Source: Chromatiales bacterium (lineage in GTDB: Bacteria; Pseudomonadota; Gammaproteobacteria; CAMYNG01). From it: 50,874 nt of DNA. The position numbers and the translations under genes were made by a program. This document shows positions 26,390-35,724 of the stretch, piece after piece; position 1 is the first letter of the stretch, and every line of letters begins with the position of its first letter. The notes beneath the pieces were generated by a model. It had not been told where the DNA came from, searched no databases, and saw nothing but the letters and a program-made list of their open reading frames with translations. The stretch lies in NCBI GenBank assembly GCA_027005735.1, contig JALTLF010000157.1, positions 1 to 50,874 on the forward strand. The letters are read 5' to 3'.

Positions 26390-27598
26390 ATGGAAAGCGC
26401 ACCCATATGGTATGTCATCCTGTCGGGTTTCGGCCTGGCAGTCATTCTGGGCATCATCGTCCACAAGTCCAATTTCTGCACCATGGGTGCCATTTCAGAC
26501 TGGGTCAATATGGGCGACAAGGGGCGCATGTACGCATGGTTGCTGGCCATCGCCATCGCCATGGGGGGCGTGTTGTTGCTCGAGAGCCTGGGTGTGATCT
26601 CCCTTGGCATGACCATGCCGCCTTACCGTACGCCAAACTTTGCGTGGATACGCTACCTGCTCGGTGGCCTGATCTTCGGTGTCGGCATGACACTGGCTGG
26701 CGGCTGTGTCAACAAGACCCTGATCCGCATCGGTGGCGGCAACATGAAGTCACTGTTCGTGGTCTTCATCGGCGGTATCATGGCCTTTCTGATGACCAAG
26801 ACCGACTTCTATCACTACGGTTTCCACATCTGGATGGATCCCCTGACCATCAACCTCAGGGACTTCAACATGGCGAACCAGCAAATCACCACCCTCATCG
26901 GTACGCTGTTCGGTGTGGCCGACAGCACCTGGTTCTATCCCTTGTCCGCGGGCCTCATCGTTGCCGCCCTGCTGTTCTTTATCTTCCGCTCGCGTGATTT
27001 TCGCAGCCGCTTCGACAACCTCCTTGGCGGTGTGAGCGTGGGCCTGATCGTCGTAGCCGGGTGGTACGTGACCGCCGGACCTCTCGGGCAGGCGGCCGTC
27101 GAGGCGGCCAGTTTCATGGATGCACCGCCACCAGGCGTGGGGGCCATGTCGTTTACCTTCGTCAATCCGATGGGGGAGACGCTCTATTATCTGGTCAACC
27201 CGCTGAAATTTTCGCTGATCACCTTTGGCGTCGCCATCCTCGTCGGGGTCATTGTTGGCTCTTTTCTGTATGCCCTGTTCACCGGCAACCTCCGACTCGA
27301 ATGGTTCCGCTCGTGGCGGGACTTCTTCCGATACGCAACGGGCGGTTTTCTCATGGGCGTCGGCGGTGTGCTGGCCATGGGCTGTACCTTCGGGCAGGGG
27401 ATCACCGGATTCTCCACGCTGGCGCTGGGCTCCGTCATCGCGTTTGCCTCATTCATCCTGGGTAGCGCGATTACCATGAAAGTGGAGTACTATCGCATTG
27501 CCTACGAGGACGCCTCGCTGGGCGCGGTGCTCAGGGCGGCGCTGGCCGATCTTCGGCTGTTTCCGCGCATTCCGGGGACGCTGAAACCAATGGACTGA
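26390..27598 (+). CDS. YeeE/YedE (TsuA-like) sulfur-compound transporter
   Basis: Multi-TM with KSNFCTMGAISDW, AGGCVNKTLIRIG, MGCTFGQGITGFSTLALGS. Confidence 0.8.
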   Translation: MESAPIWYVILSGFGLAVILGIIVHKSNFCTMGAISDWVNMGDKGRMYAWLLAIAIAMGGVLLLESLGVISLGMTMPPYRTPNFAWIRYLLGGLIFGVGMTLAGGCVNKTLIRIGGGNMKSLFVVFIGGIMAFLMTKTDFYHYGFHIWMDPLTINLRDFNMANQQITTLIGTLFGVADSTWFYPLSAGLIVAALLFFIFRSRDFRSRFDNLLGGVSVGLIVVAGWYVTAGPLGQAAVEAASFMDAPPPGVGAMSFTFVNPMGETLYYLVNPLKFSLITFGVAILVGVIVGSFLYALFTGNLRLEWFRSWRDFFRYATGGFLMGVGGVLAMGCTFGQGITGFSTLALGSVIAFASFILGSAITMKVEYYRIAYEDASLGAVLRAALADLRLFPRIPGTLKPMD

Positions 27599-27608
27599 AC
27601 AACATGAC

Positions 27609-28727
27609 ATGAATACACGGCGCATATCCTCGACGCATCTCCACGCCAGGCCCCTGGTGGCGATGACCTGGCTGTTGCTGCTGGGCCTGGTTGCGATCCC
27701 CGGCGCAGCGGCAGAAGCGCCTGCTGCCCCGGAGGACCATGGTTTCGGCACCGATCCCTCGTTTACCTTCCTGCCGCCAACGGCCGTCGATACCAACGCC
27801 ATTCCCAACATGGTGTTGCGTGCCGGGGATCCCGTGGATGCGCCCCTGCCGGTATTCAGGATAGCGCCGGATACCTGGATGTTTTTTGGCAATATCGCCG
27901 AGATCGATCAATACAACCGTGGCTGGAATGGTAACGCGGGTTTCGTGGTCACGCCTGACGGCGTGGTCGTCATCGATGCCCTGGGTACGCCCAAACTGGG
28001 TCAACGCATGATCGCCACCATTCGCTCGGTGACCGACAAACCCATACGCTACCTCATTATCACCCACAACCATCCGGATCACTCCTATGGCGCCATCGCC
28101 TTCCGGCGTCTCGGCGGCGTCAGGATCATCGCCCATGCCGGCACGCTGGACTATCTGCGCTCGGATAAGATCGAGACCTCGGTGGCTTACCGACGCAGTT
28201 TCATACCCGAGGACATGGTCGGCTTCGAAGGGGTCGAGCCCGATGTCCTCGTCGCCGGGGAGCGATTCTCGGTCTACCGGTTCAGCCTGGGTGGCAGGAA
28301 GTTTGAAGTGTATAACGTGGGTAAACACCATTCTTTTGGCGACCTGGTGGTCTATCAGGTCGATCAAGGCGTGGTGTGGATCTCGGACCTTGCCTTCAAC
28401 CAACGCACCACTTTCATGGGTGACGGAAATTCGCGCCAGGCCATCGAAGCGCAGGACTGGTTGTTGAACAAATTCTCTAATGCGCGCCTGATGGTGCCGG
28501 GACATGGCAGTGCGCAGACGCCGCCGTTCCCCATGGTCACCCGTACGCAGTCTTATATTAAACGGTTGCGCGAGGTAATGCGTCGGGCCATCGCCGAGGA
28601 CGTGGACCTCATGAGCGCGGTGGAACAGGCGGATTTCCCTGACTGGCGAGATACGCGCCTCTATGAACTCAATCAACGCGCCAATGCCAGCTTTGTCTAT
28701 CGTGAACTGGAACTGGAGGAGTTCTGA
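27609..28727 (+). CDS. Secreted MBL-fold hydrolase (SoxH-like / quinoprotein-relay type)
   Basis: Signal peptide; ITHNHPDHSYG, KHHSFGDLV, VPGHG metal-binding motifs. Confidence 0.7.
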   Translation: MNTRRISSTHLHARPLVAMTWLLLLGLVAIPGAAAEAPAAPEDHGFGTDPSFTFLPPTAVDTNAIPNMVLRAGDPVDAPLPVFRIAPDTWMFFGNIAEIDQYNRGWNGNAGFVVTPDGVVVIDALGTPKLGQRMIATIRSVTDKPIRYLIITHNHPDHSYGAIAFRRLGGVRIIAHAGTLDYLRSDKIETSVAYRRSFIPEDMVGFEGVEPDVLVAGERFSVYRFSLGGRKFEVYNVGKHHSFGDLVVYQVDQGVVWISDLAFNQRTTFMGDGNSRQAIEAQDWLLNKFSNARLMVPGHGSAQTPPFPMVTRTQSYIKRLREVMRRAIAEDVDLMSAVEQADFPDWRDTRLYELNQRANASFVYRELELEEF

Positions 28728-28769
28728 GGTGATCGGTTTTACAGATGTCGAACCGAGAATAGCGTAGCA

Positions 28770-29717
28770 ATGCGATCGGAAAGAGACCGGCCACGCGTCC
28801 GGCTGGGCATAGTCCTCAGTTCCGGCGGCGTACGCGGGGTGTATGCGCATACCGGATTTTTGCTTGCGCTCCGTGAGATGGGCGTGGAGGTCGATGCCGT
28901 GGCGGGATGCAGCGCCGGGGCCGTGGTTGGAGGCGTGTTTGCCAGTGGTACCGACTTACAGAAGTGGGCGGATACCCTTGCGACGGTGCAGCCCAGGCAG
29001 TTCTGGCAGCCCCGTTGGCTACATTTCCTGTGGTCCATGTTGTTTCGCCAGGGGCGGGCCTGTACCGGCATCGCCTCCACGGAACCGGCAAGGAACTTCT
29101 GCCGGGAAAACCTTTCCGTCAGGCGCTTCGAGGACTGCCAGCGCCCGTTTCATGCGCTCGCCATCAATATCGCCACGGGCAGGAAGAAGGTGTTCAGTTC
29201 CGGGGACCTCGCCACCTCTATGGTGGCCAGTGGCGCAATCCCGCTCCTCTATCAACCTGTTGAGATCGATGGTGAACTCTACTGTGACGGGGCGCTGATC
29301 GATCTGGCACCCACTGATGCCATCTGTTGCCAGCATGAGCTCGATGTGCTCATCGTCCATCATGTGGCGCAGCGGGCGGGGGGTACCGCCAGCCTGAAGC
29401 AGGCCATTCAGGGACGTTGGGCCATGATCGAGATCCTCAACCGCCTGCTCTATCAGCAACGTCCGTGGTACCTGTCTGATGATCTGCTTGCTTTCCGTCG
29501 TTGTCCCTGCGGATGCGGCGCCATCGTGGTGGTGGTGGAGCCGGATCTGCCGGAGTTGAGCTGGCCCCTGACACACCGGGGCCCCGAGGTCATGGCAGCG
29601 GCCCGCCTGCAGGCAAGGCGGGCACTGGAGCCGCATCTCGAGGCCCTGTGTCATGATCCCCGGCGACTCGACGACAAGGTAGAAGAAAGCAGTGTGGGAG
29701 TGGGTAGTAAGCCATGA
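28770..29717 (+). CDS. Patatin-like phospholipase
   Basis: SSGGVRG oxyanion loop, AGCSAGA nucleophile elbow, DGALIDLAP Asp. Confidence 0.75.
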   Translation: MRSERDRPRVRLGIVLSSGGVRGVYAHTGFLLALREMGVEVDAVAGCSAGAVVGGVFASGTDLQKWADTLATVQPRQFWQPRWLHFLWSMLFRQGRACTGIASTEPARNFCRENLSVRRFEDCQRPFHALAINIATGRKKVFSSGDLATSMVASGAIPLLYQPVEIDGELYCDGALIDLAPTDAICCQHELDVLIVHHVAQRAGGTASLKQAIQGRWAMIEILNRLLYQQRPWYLSDDLLAFRRCPCGCGAIVVVVEPDLPELSWPLTHRGPEVMAAARLQARRALEPHLEALCHDPRRLDDKVEESSVGVGSKP

Positions 29718-29740
29718 ATGCGAGACATGGGGAGAAGAGG

Positions 29741-30484
29741 ATGACGGTACGTGATCCGGTCTGCGAGATGGAAATCGAGCCGCGCCGTGCGGCTGCCATG
29801 ATGACCCACGAGGGACGGGCCTGGTATTTCTGTTCTGAACGATGTCGGGACAAGTTTTCTGCCAATCCCGGTATCTTCATCAACAAGGCGCCCGCCATGC
29901 GTCTCACTGTGGGCGTCATGGGCTCGGCCGACAACCGGCAACCGGAAGAGTACCGCAGGCTTGCGCGTGCACTGGGGCAGACCATCGCCGAGAAGGGCAT
30001 GATCCTTATCACCGGCGCCTGTCCGGGGCTGCCCTATGAATGCGCCGTGGGCGCGCACGGCCAGGGCGGGATGTCGGTGGGAATATCTCCGGCCCTCAGC
30101 CTCGACGAACACGTGCACAAGTATCTTTCGCCATCGGATGCCTTCGATGTTCTTATCTATACTGGGAGTGGACTCATGGGGCGCGAAGTGACCAACATTC
30201 GTTCCAGTGACATCGTCGTCATCGTCGGTGGGCGTTCCGGAACACTCGGTGAGTTTGCCATTGCCTATGACGAGGGAAAACTCATCGGGGTGCTGGAGGG
30301 CACCGGTGGCATTACGGCACAGATCCCGGGTCTCGAGGCCTCGTTCGACAAGGATACCGGTGCCACCGTGCTCTATGATGGTGATCCACGTCGGCTTGTC
30401 CATCGCCTCATGGAACATTATGAGAAGAAACAGTATCGGCGTCCCTCCTGTTTCTGCGACGAGACGATGTCTGCCGGTGGTTGA
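29741..30484 (+). CDS. YHS domain fused to LOG/SLOG (TIGR00725-like) protein
   Basis: N-terminal VRDPVCEMEIE...WYFCSERCRDKF; C-terminal VGVMGSADN...ITGACPGLPY...IVGGRSGTLGEFAIAYDEGK. Confidence 0.75.
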   Translation: MTVRDPVCEMEIEPRRAAAMMTHEGRAWYFCSERCRDKFSANPGIFINKAPAMRLTVGVMGSADNRQPEEYRRLARALGQTIAEKGMILITGACPGLPYECAVGAHGQGGMSVGISPALSLDEHVHKYLSPSDAFDVLIYTGSGLMGREVTNIRSSDIVVIVGGRSGTLGEFAIAYDEGKLIGVLEGTGGITAQIPGLEASFDKDTGATVLYDGDPRRLVHRLMEHYEKKQYRRPSCFCDETMSAGG

Positions 30485-30526
30485 GGCAGGATATCCGGTG
30501 GGGGTTACGCAAAGAGACGACGACAC

Positions 30527-31657
30527 ATGTTCTGGCTGGCCTGGAAACAACTGAAACTGGATCGTATTCGCACTGCCATGACGGCGTTCGCCGTCGCTGC
30601 GGTGATCGCGGTTATCCTCGTGCTGGACGGTTTCGAGCAGGGGCAGTACCGGCAACTGGAGCGAGTGATCCAGAATCGTCAGGCCGATCTCATTGTCACT
30701 CAGGCAGGGGTTCAGGATTTCGTTGCCGCGCGCTCCTCGCTGCCCCAGCTGACGCGCGAGGCCGTGGAATCCGTCGCCGGCGTGGTCAATGCCCACCCCA
30801 TGACGGCATTGCCGGTGATCTACAAGAAGAATGGCAAACTCACCCCGGTTTATGTGCTGGTGTACGATACCCTCGGCGGCCCGGCATCGCTGCTCGATGG
30901 TCCCGGCATCCGGCAGGGCCGCGATATCGTCATCGACCAGACGCTGGCGCTCAAGTATGAGCTCAATATGGGCGATGAGTTTGAGGTTTCAGACTTCAGT
31001 TTTCGCGTCGCTGGTATCACCGACGAGGCGGCCTTTTTCATGCCCTTTGCCTTCATCAGCTATGACGGCATGATCGACCTGTTCCTGGAATCCGAGATCG
31101 CCCCGGATCTGAGTACCTTTCCGCTGTTGAGCTTTCTTCTCGTTGAACTGTCACCGCAGGCAGATCGCATGACCGTGCGGCAACACATCGAGCAACGCGT
31201 GCCGGAAGTGGATGTCTTTACGCCTGCTGAACTGGCCGCCCACGATGTCGATATGGCACGGACTTTCTATCGACCCATCATGGGGCTGTTGTCGAGCGTG
31301 GCCTGGGTGATTGGCCTGCTGGTCGTTGGCCTGATTCTCTACGCCGATGTGCGTGCCCGCTTGCGCAGCTTTGCCGTCATGAAGGCGCTGGGTTTCGAAC
31401 ACCGCCACCTGGTAACGGTCGTAGTGGCACAATCGTTGCTGCTGATGTTGCTCGCCCTGCCGTTGGGGGCCTTGCTGGCCTGGTTGCTGAAAGATCAGGT
31501 CGAGAACGTGGCGCCGGTTTACCTGATCAGTATCTACGAGCCACTGGTCGTTACGCGTACCCTTGTGGCCAGTCTCGTACTGGCGGTTGTCGGCGCCCTT
31601 GTCCCACTGCGCTCGGTTCGGCGTACCGATCCCATGATTGCCTTCCAGGGGGCCTGA
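30527..31657 (+). CDS. FtsX-like ABC transporter permease
   Basis: N-terminal TM, large periplasmic domain, three C-terminal TMs. Confidence 0.75.
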   Translation: MFWLAWKQLKLDRIRTAMTAFAVAAVIAVILVLDGFEQGQYRQLERVIQNRQADLIVTQAGVQDFVAARSSLPQLTREAVESVAGVVNAHPMTALPVIYKKNGKLTPVYVLVYDTLGGPASLLDGPGIRQGRDIVIDQTLALKYELNMGDEFEVSDFSFRVAGITDEAAFFMPFAFISYDGMIDLFLESEIAPDLSTFPLLSFLLVELSPQADRMTVRQHIEQRVPEVDVFTPAELAAHDVDMARTFYRPIMGLLSSVAWVIGLLVVGLILYADVRARLRSFAVMKALGFEHRHLVTVVVAQSLLLMLLALPLGALLAWLLKDQVENVAPVYLISIYEPLVVTRTLVASLVLAVVGALVPLRSVRRTDPMIAFQGA

Positions 31658-31659
31658 GG

Positions 31660-32769
31660 ATGTTTCTGTGGGCATGGAAATCCCTCTTCAGTCAGCGTAG
31701 CACGTTGCTCGGCAGCAGCCTGGGTATTGCCGGCGCTTTTATCCTGGTGCTGTTCTTCGATGCCGTGTTTCGCGGTGAGTCCGAACAGATCGTTGCCTAT
31801 CCCGAACACATGAACCCCGACGTCTGGGTGATGCAGGCGGGGGTTGGCAACATGCATATGGCCAGTTCCTATATCTGGGACTGGAAGATGGATGTCATCG
31901 CGGCAATGCCGGAGGTGGAGCGGGTCACCCCTATCCTCTACTTTGCCAATATCGTAGAGGCCAGGGGCAGCAAGTTGTTTGCCTTCGTTGTCGGTTTGCC
32001 GTCGGGTGAGCATCGAGCTGGTCCCTGGGAGATGAGTGCCGGGCGACGTATCACCGGCAAGGGTGAGGCAGTGATCCCCGCTGTGCTGTCCCGCATCACC
32101 GGTATCGGTATTGGCGACACCATGCGTATCACCGATCACGACTTCCGCGTGGTGGGGCTCTCCCGTGGTACCTATTCCTCGGCCAATCCCGTGATCTTCG
32201 TAACCCTCGATGATCTGGCGGACATACTCTCCGCCGAGGGTACCTACAGTTATTTGCTGGTCGATGCGAAAGAGGGCGTCAGCCCAAAGCAGCTGGCGGA
32301 AGGGATACGTCGCACGGTTGAGAAGGTCAACGTGTTGACCACCGAGGAACTGGTGGCCAATGACTTCGGCCTTGCCATGCAGATGGGTGTCGAAATCATT
32401 TTTATGATGACCATGATCTGCTCGGCACTGGCGGCGCTGATCGTTGGTTTTAGCGCCTACTCACTGGTGGCGCGCAAGCAGCGAGAACTGGCCATCGTCA
32501 AGGCGCTGGGAGGCAGGCGTGGGGCACTCGTTGGCAGCGTGGTATTGCAGGCCGTGATCGTCGCTCTGCTGGGCTATCTGCTCGCGGTGGTCTTCGCCCT
32601 GCTGGTCATACCCCAGGTACCCCTGCTGGTACCACAATTGTCGCTGGTGGTATCGATTGGGGACATTCTGCAGATGGGGGTGGTGGCGCTGCTGGTGGCC
32701 GTCATCGGCGCCGTGATCCCTGCGTCCCTGGTGCTGCGGCTTGACCCGGCGCTCGCCTACCAGGTATGA
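31660..32769 (+). CDS. FtsX-like ABC transporter permease
   Basis: Same architecture; ARKQRELAIVKALGGRR. Confidence 0.8.
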   Translation: MFLWAWKSLFSQRSTLLGSSLGIAGAFILVLFFDAVFRGESEQIVAYPEHMNPDVWVMQAGVGNMHMASSYIWDWKMDVIAAMPEVERVTPILYFANIVEARGSKLFAFVVGLPSGEHRAGPWEMSAGRRITGKGEAVIPAVLSRITGIGIGDTMRITDHDFRVVGLSRGTYSSANPVIFVTLDDLADILSAEGTYSYLLVDAKEGVSPKQLAEGIRRTVEKVNVLTTEELVANDFGLAMQMGVEIIFMMTMICSALAALIVGFSAYSLVARKQRELAIVKALGGRRGALVGSVVLQAVIVALLGYLLAVVFALLVIPQVPLLVPQLSLVVSIGDILQMGVVALLVAVIGAVIPASLVLRLDPALAYQV

Positions 32770-32779
32770 GGAACATGCC

Positions 32780-33619
32780 ATGAACGAACCGGTGCTGCGC
32801 GCCAGCCACCTCACACGCATCTACGGCAGCGGCCGCACCGCGGTACGCGCTGTAGATGATGTCTCGCTTACCATTCCGCCGGGCGAACTGGTGATTGTCA
32901 TGGGGCCGTCAGGATCGGGCAAGACCACGCTGTTGTCCATGCTCGGTGGCCTGTTGCGTCCCACCTCGGGCGAGGTCGTCATCAACGGTACGGTGATCAC
33001 CGAACTCGACGAAGACCGCCTGCCGGTGGTGCGCGCGCTGGAGATCGGGTTCATCTTCCAGGCCTTCAACCTGCTCGATGCCCTGACGGTGGAGGAAAAC
33101 ATCCTCTTTCCCGCCCGCCTGCGGGAGGGCGGGGTGGCGGCGGCGCGCCCGCGAGCAAAGGAACTCATGTCACGCCTGGGGCTCGCGCATCGCCGCTGTG
33201 CCCTGCCGCGTACCCTCTCCGGCGGGGAGAAGCAGCGTGTGGCCATCGCCCGGGCGCTCATCAACGAGCCGAAGCTGATCCTCGCCGATGAGCCCACCGG
33301 GAACCTGGATTCGCGCACCGGTCAGGAAGTGCTCATGATCCTGCACGACATCGCTCGCGACGAGGGGCGTGCAGTGGTGCTGGTGACCCATGATCCTCGC
33401 GTGGAGGACATGGCCGACCGGATCCTGTGGCTGGAAGACGGTCACCTGCGCGACCGGAACGAGGTACACCACTGGGCGCGCGATCCGGTATGCGGCATGA
33501 AGGTGGATGAATGGACCGCGACGCTGATCAGTGAGCATGAGGGACAGCGTTATTTCTTCTGTTCCCCCCGCTGCAAGGCGCGCTTCGACGCCGCCCCCGG
33601 GGAGTGGACAGGGGGCTGA
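32780..33619 (+). CDS. LolD/MacB-type ABC ATPase with C-terminal YHS domain
   Basis: GPSGSGKTT Walker [16 protein letters not shown] signature, [12 protein letters not shown] Walker B; C-terminal [44 protein letters not shown]. Confidence 0.85.
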   Translation: MNEPVLRASHLTRIYGSGRTAVRAVDDVSLTIPPGELVIVMGPSGSGKTTLLSMLGGLLRPTSGEVVINGTVITELDEDRLPVVRALEIGFIFQAFNLLDALTVEENILFPARLREGGVAAARPRAKELMSRLGLAHRRCALPRTLSGGEKQRVAIARALINEPKLILADEPTGNLDSRTGQEVLMILHDIARDEGRAVVLVTHDPRVEDMADRILWLEDGHLRDRNEVHHWARDPVCGMKVDEWTATLISEHEGQRYFFCSPRCKARFDAAPGEWTGG

Positions 33620-33646
33620 GTCCAACGTGACCTCTCGGGCCGGCCA

Positions 33647-33670
33647 AAGACCGTACCTAAGTACGGTCTT
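33647..33670. repeat. Perfect inverted repeat AAGACCGTAC-CTAA-GTACGGTCTT
   Basis: 10-bp arms, 4-nt loop, 27 bp after the ABC-YHS stop codon. Confidence 0.75.
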
Positions 33671-33707
33671 ATGGGGAAAAAATATTCAAAATCTGACCTG
33701 TCAGGCC

Positions 33708-33738
33708 TTGACCTGGAGTCAACTCCAGCATTTAGACT
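33708..33738 (+). promoter_or_regulatory. MerR-family promoter: TTGACC-19 bp-TAGACT with dyad CTGGAGT-CA-ACTCCAG
   Basis: -35 at 33708-33713, 19-bp spacer carrying a 7-bp-arm dyad (33713-33728), -10 at 33733-33738. Confidence 0.75.
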
Positions 33739-33847
33739 TCTTCCCACTGAAAAATCTGGTGAACCGGCGCTGACGGCCCGCGGAACCTGGACCCAACTCC
33801 AGGTTGTCACAGGAGACAGGCGCCACAATTGGAGAAGGTGACAATCC

Positions 33848-34660
33848 GTGAAAAGAATCGTAATCAGTATGCTGGCCAGCCTGCTACTGGTGGAAGTGGC
33901 GGCCGCCCACGACCCGGTATTCGGCCTTGGCCCTCATACCCTGTTCAAGGGGGGCTACGAGATTTCCCCGCAACTGCATTCCGCCAAACGGGGAAATGTC
34001 GTGCAGAATGAACTGGGCCTCGAACTGGTCTACGGCCTGACGGGTAACTGGTCCGCTGGCGCCGAGATCCCGCTGTCCCTGGTCGCCGAGGGCGGCGCGG
34101 CCACGGGTGGCCTCGGCGACATCAGCGTCTTCACCAAGTGGCGTTTCTGGCGCAACGACATGCCCGGCGCACAGGAGAGCGCGGCATTGTTGTTCAAGCT
34201 CATCGGCGACACCGGCGACGACAGCCGCAGCCCGGCGCTCGGCACCGGTACCACCGACGGCATTGTCGGCCTGGCCTGGGGCTATGAGTCCCGTCGCTGG
34301 TACCGCTGGGTCAGCCTGCGCTACCGCCAGAACGGCACCGATGCCAATGGTCTGCAGCGGGGCGACATGATGCGCCTCGACCTGGTGGGTGGCATACGCC
34401 TCAAGCAGACCGGTTACCTGGAACCGGACATGGTCTGGCTGCTGGAGCTCAATGGTGAGTACGGCAGGCGGGCGCGACTCAATGGCGTGGAAGTGGCCAA
34501 CAGCGGGGGAACCCAGTGGTTCGTCTCTCCGGGGATCTTCTGGACCTACCGCAACTTTGCCATCAAGGCGGGCGTGCAGTTCCCGATCTACGACGATCTC
34601 AATGGCAACCAGCAGGCCAGTGACTATCGCGCGCTGATGGTGTTCGAATGGCACAATTAG
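33848..34660 (+). CDS. Outer-membrane beta-barrel protein (transporter-like)
   Basis: Signal peptide; alternating amphipathic strands; ends MVFEWHN. Confidence 0.6.
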   Translation: MKRIVISMLASLLLVEVAAAHDPVFGLGPHTLFKGGYEISPQLHSAKRGNVVQNELGLELVYGLTGNWSAGAEIPLSLVAEGGAATGGLGDISVFTKWRFWRNDMPGAQESAALLFKLIGDTGDDSRSPALGTGTTDGIVGLAWGYESRRWYRWVSLRYRQNGTDANGLQRGDMMRLDLVGGIRLKQTGYLEPDMVWLLELNGEYGRRARLNGVEVANSGGTQWFVSPGIFWTYRNFAIKAGVQFPIYDDLNGNQQASDYRALMVFEWHN

Positions 34661-34732
34661 TGTTATGCGAAAGGCGCATGCTACTGACCGTACGTTGTTG
34701 ACTAATACTCATCGAGATAGGAGTAATACAAA

Positions 34733-35029
34733 ATGAAAAAGTATCTCTTGACCCTGTTTTTGATCCTGGCCCTGACGCCCGCGGCCTGGGCGGCGGGCGC
34801 CCAGTATGTCATGCGTGTCGATGGTCTGGCCTGTCCGTACTGCGCCTATGGCGTGGAGAAGAAGTTCAAGGCCATCGACGGTGTGAAAAAGATCGACGTG
34901 AATCTGGATAAGGGTATCGTCACCGTCGATGTGGCAGACGGCGTGGAATTTACCGACGAGCAGATGAAAAAGCTCTTCGAGGATTCCGGTTTCACCTTTC
35001 GTAGCATGACGCGCAAGGATCTTGAGTGA
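34733..35029 (+). CDS. MerP-like periplasmic HMA protein
   Basis: Signal peptide; VDGLACPYCAYGVEKKFKAIDGVKKIDVNLDKGIVTV. Confidence 0.75.
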   Translation: MKKYLLTLFLILALTPAAWAAGAQYVMRVDGLACPYCAYGVEKKFKAIDGVKKIDVNLDKGIVTVDVADGVEFTDEQMKKLFEDSGFTFRSMTRKDLE

Positions 35030-35331
35030 GACTCCAGGTGAAATTGCGCCTGGTCCTGTTGCCCGCCGCCGTGCTGTGGATATCCAGTGCGGCGGCGCAG
35101 GGCCGGGTCTATGAAATCTACACCAATGAACTGACCTGTGACTACTGCGCCTGGGACCTGGAACAGGCGTTTCGCAGGATCCCCGGGGTGGCGGACTTCG
35201 AGGTGGATATCGATGGCATCTTCTTCGTGCATGCCGATGAGACACTGGTGCTGGATGAGGCAAGGGTTCGCAAGATGTTGATTGACCATGGCTTCGACTA
35301 TCGGGGCATGAAGGAGAGCAAGAGTGAGTAA
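35026..35331 (+). CDS. Second HMA-like periplasmic protein
   Basis: Signal peptide; TNELTCDYCAWDLEQAFRRIPGVADFEVDID. Confidence 0.65.
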   Translation: MRLQVKLRLVLLPAAVLWISSAAAQGRVYEIYTNELTCDYCAWDLEQAFRRIPGVADFEVDIDGIFFVHADETLVLDEARVRKMLIDHGFDYRGMKESKSE

Positions 35332-35719
35332 GAATCCCGTGGCCGGTGAACGCAATATCACCCTCATTACCCTGTTTACTTCCACCGGCACCCTGGTGTG
35401 CTGTGCCCTGCCCATCATTTTCGTGACTCTGGGGCTGGGCTCGGTGGTGGTCTCCATGACCAGTACCTTCCCGTTTCTCATCACACTGGCCAAGCACAAG
35501 GTGTGGGTGTTTGCCGCCTCGGCGCTGATGCTCGCTATCTCCGGCTGGCTCATGTACCGCCCGGGCCGTCACTGCCCCAATGACCCGGCACTGGCGCGCA
35601 AGTGCGCCACCGTGCAGAAATGGAACCAGCGCATCTACTGGAGTTCAGTAGTCATCTGGTGCGTCGGCTTCTTCGCCGCCTTCCTGGCCCTGCCGTTACG
35701 CAAGTTTCTGGAGGGTTAA
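35324..35719 (+). CDS. MerT-like membrane protein
   Basis: Multi-TM; TSTGTLVCCALPIIFVTLGLG vicinal Cys pair in TM1. Confidence 0.65.
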   Translation: MSKNPVAGERNITLITLFTSTGTLVCCALPIIFVTLGLGSVVVSMTSTFPFLITLAKHKVWVFAASALMLAISGWLMYRPGRHCPNDPALARKCATVQKWNQRIYWSSVVIWCVGFFAAFLALPLRKFLEG

Positions 35720-35724
35720 GACCC

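Noticed and set aside
27531-28850. 439-aa minus-strand ORF opposite the MBL gene
   Set aside because: No domain; the plus-strand MBL protein has a signal peptide and metal motifs.
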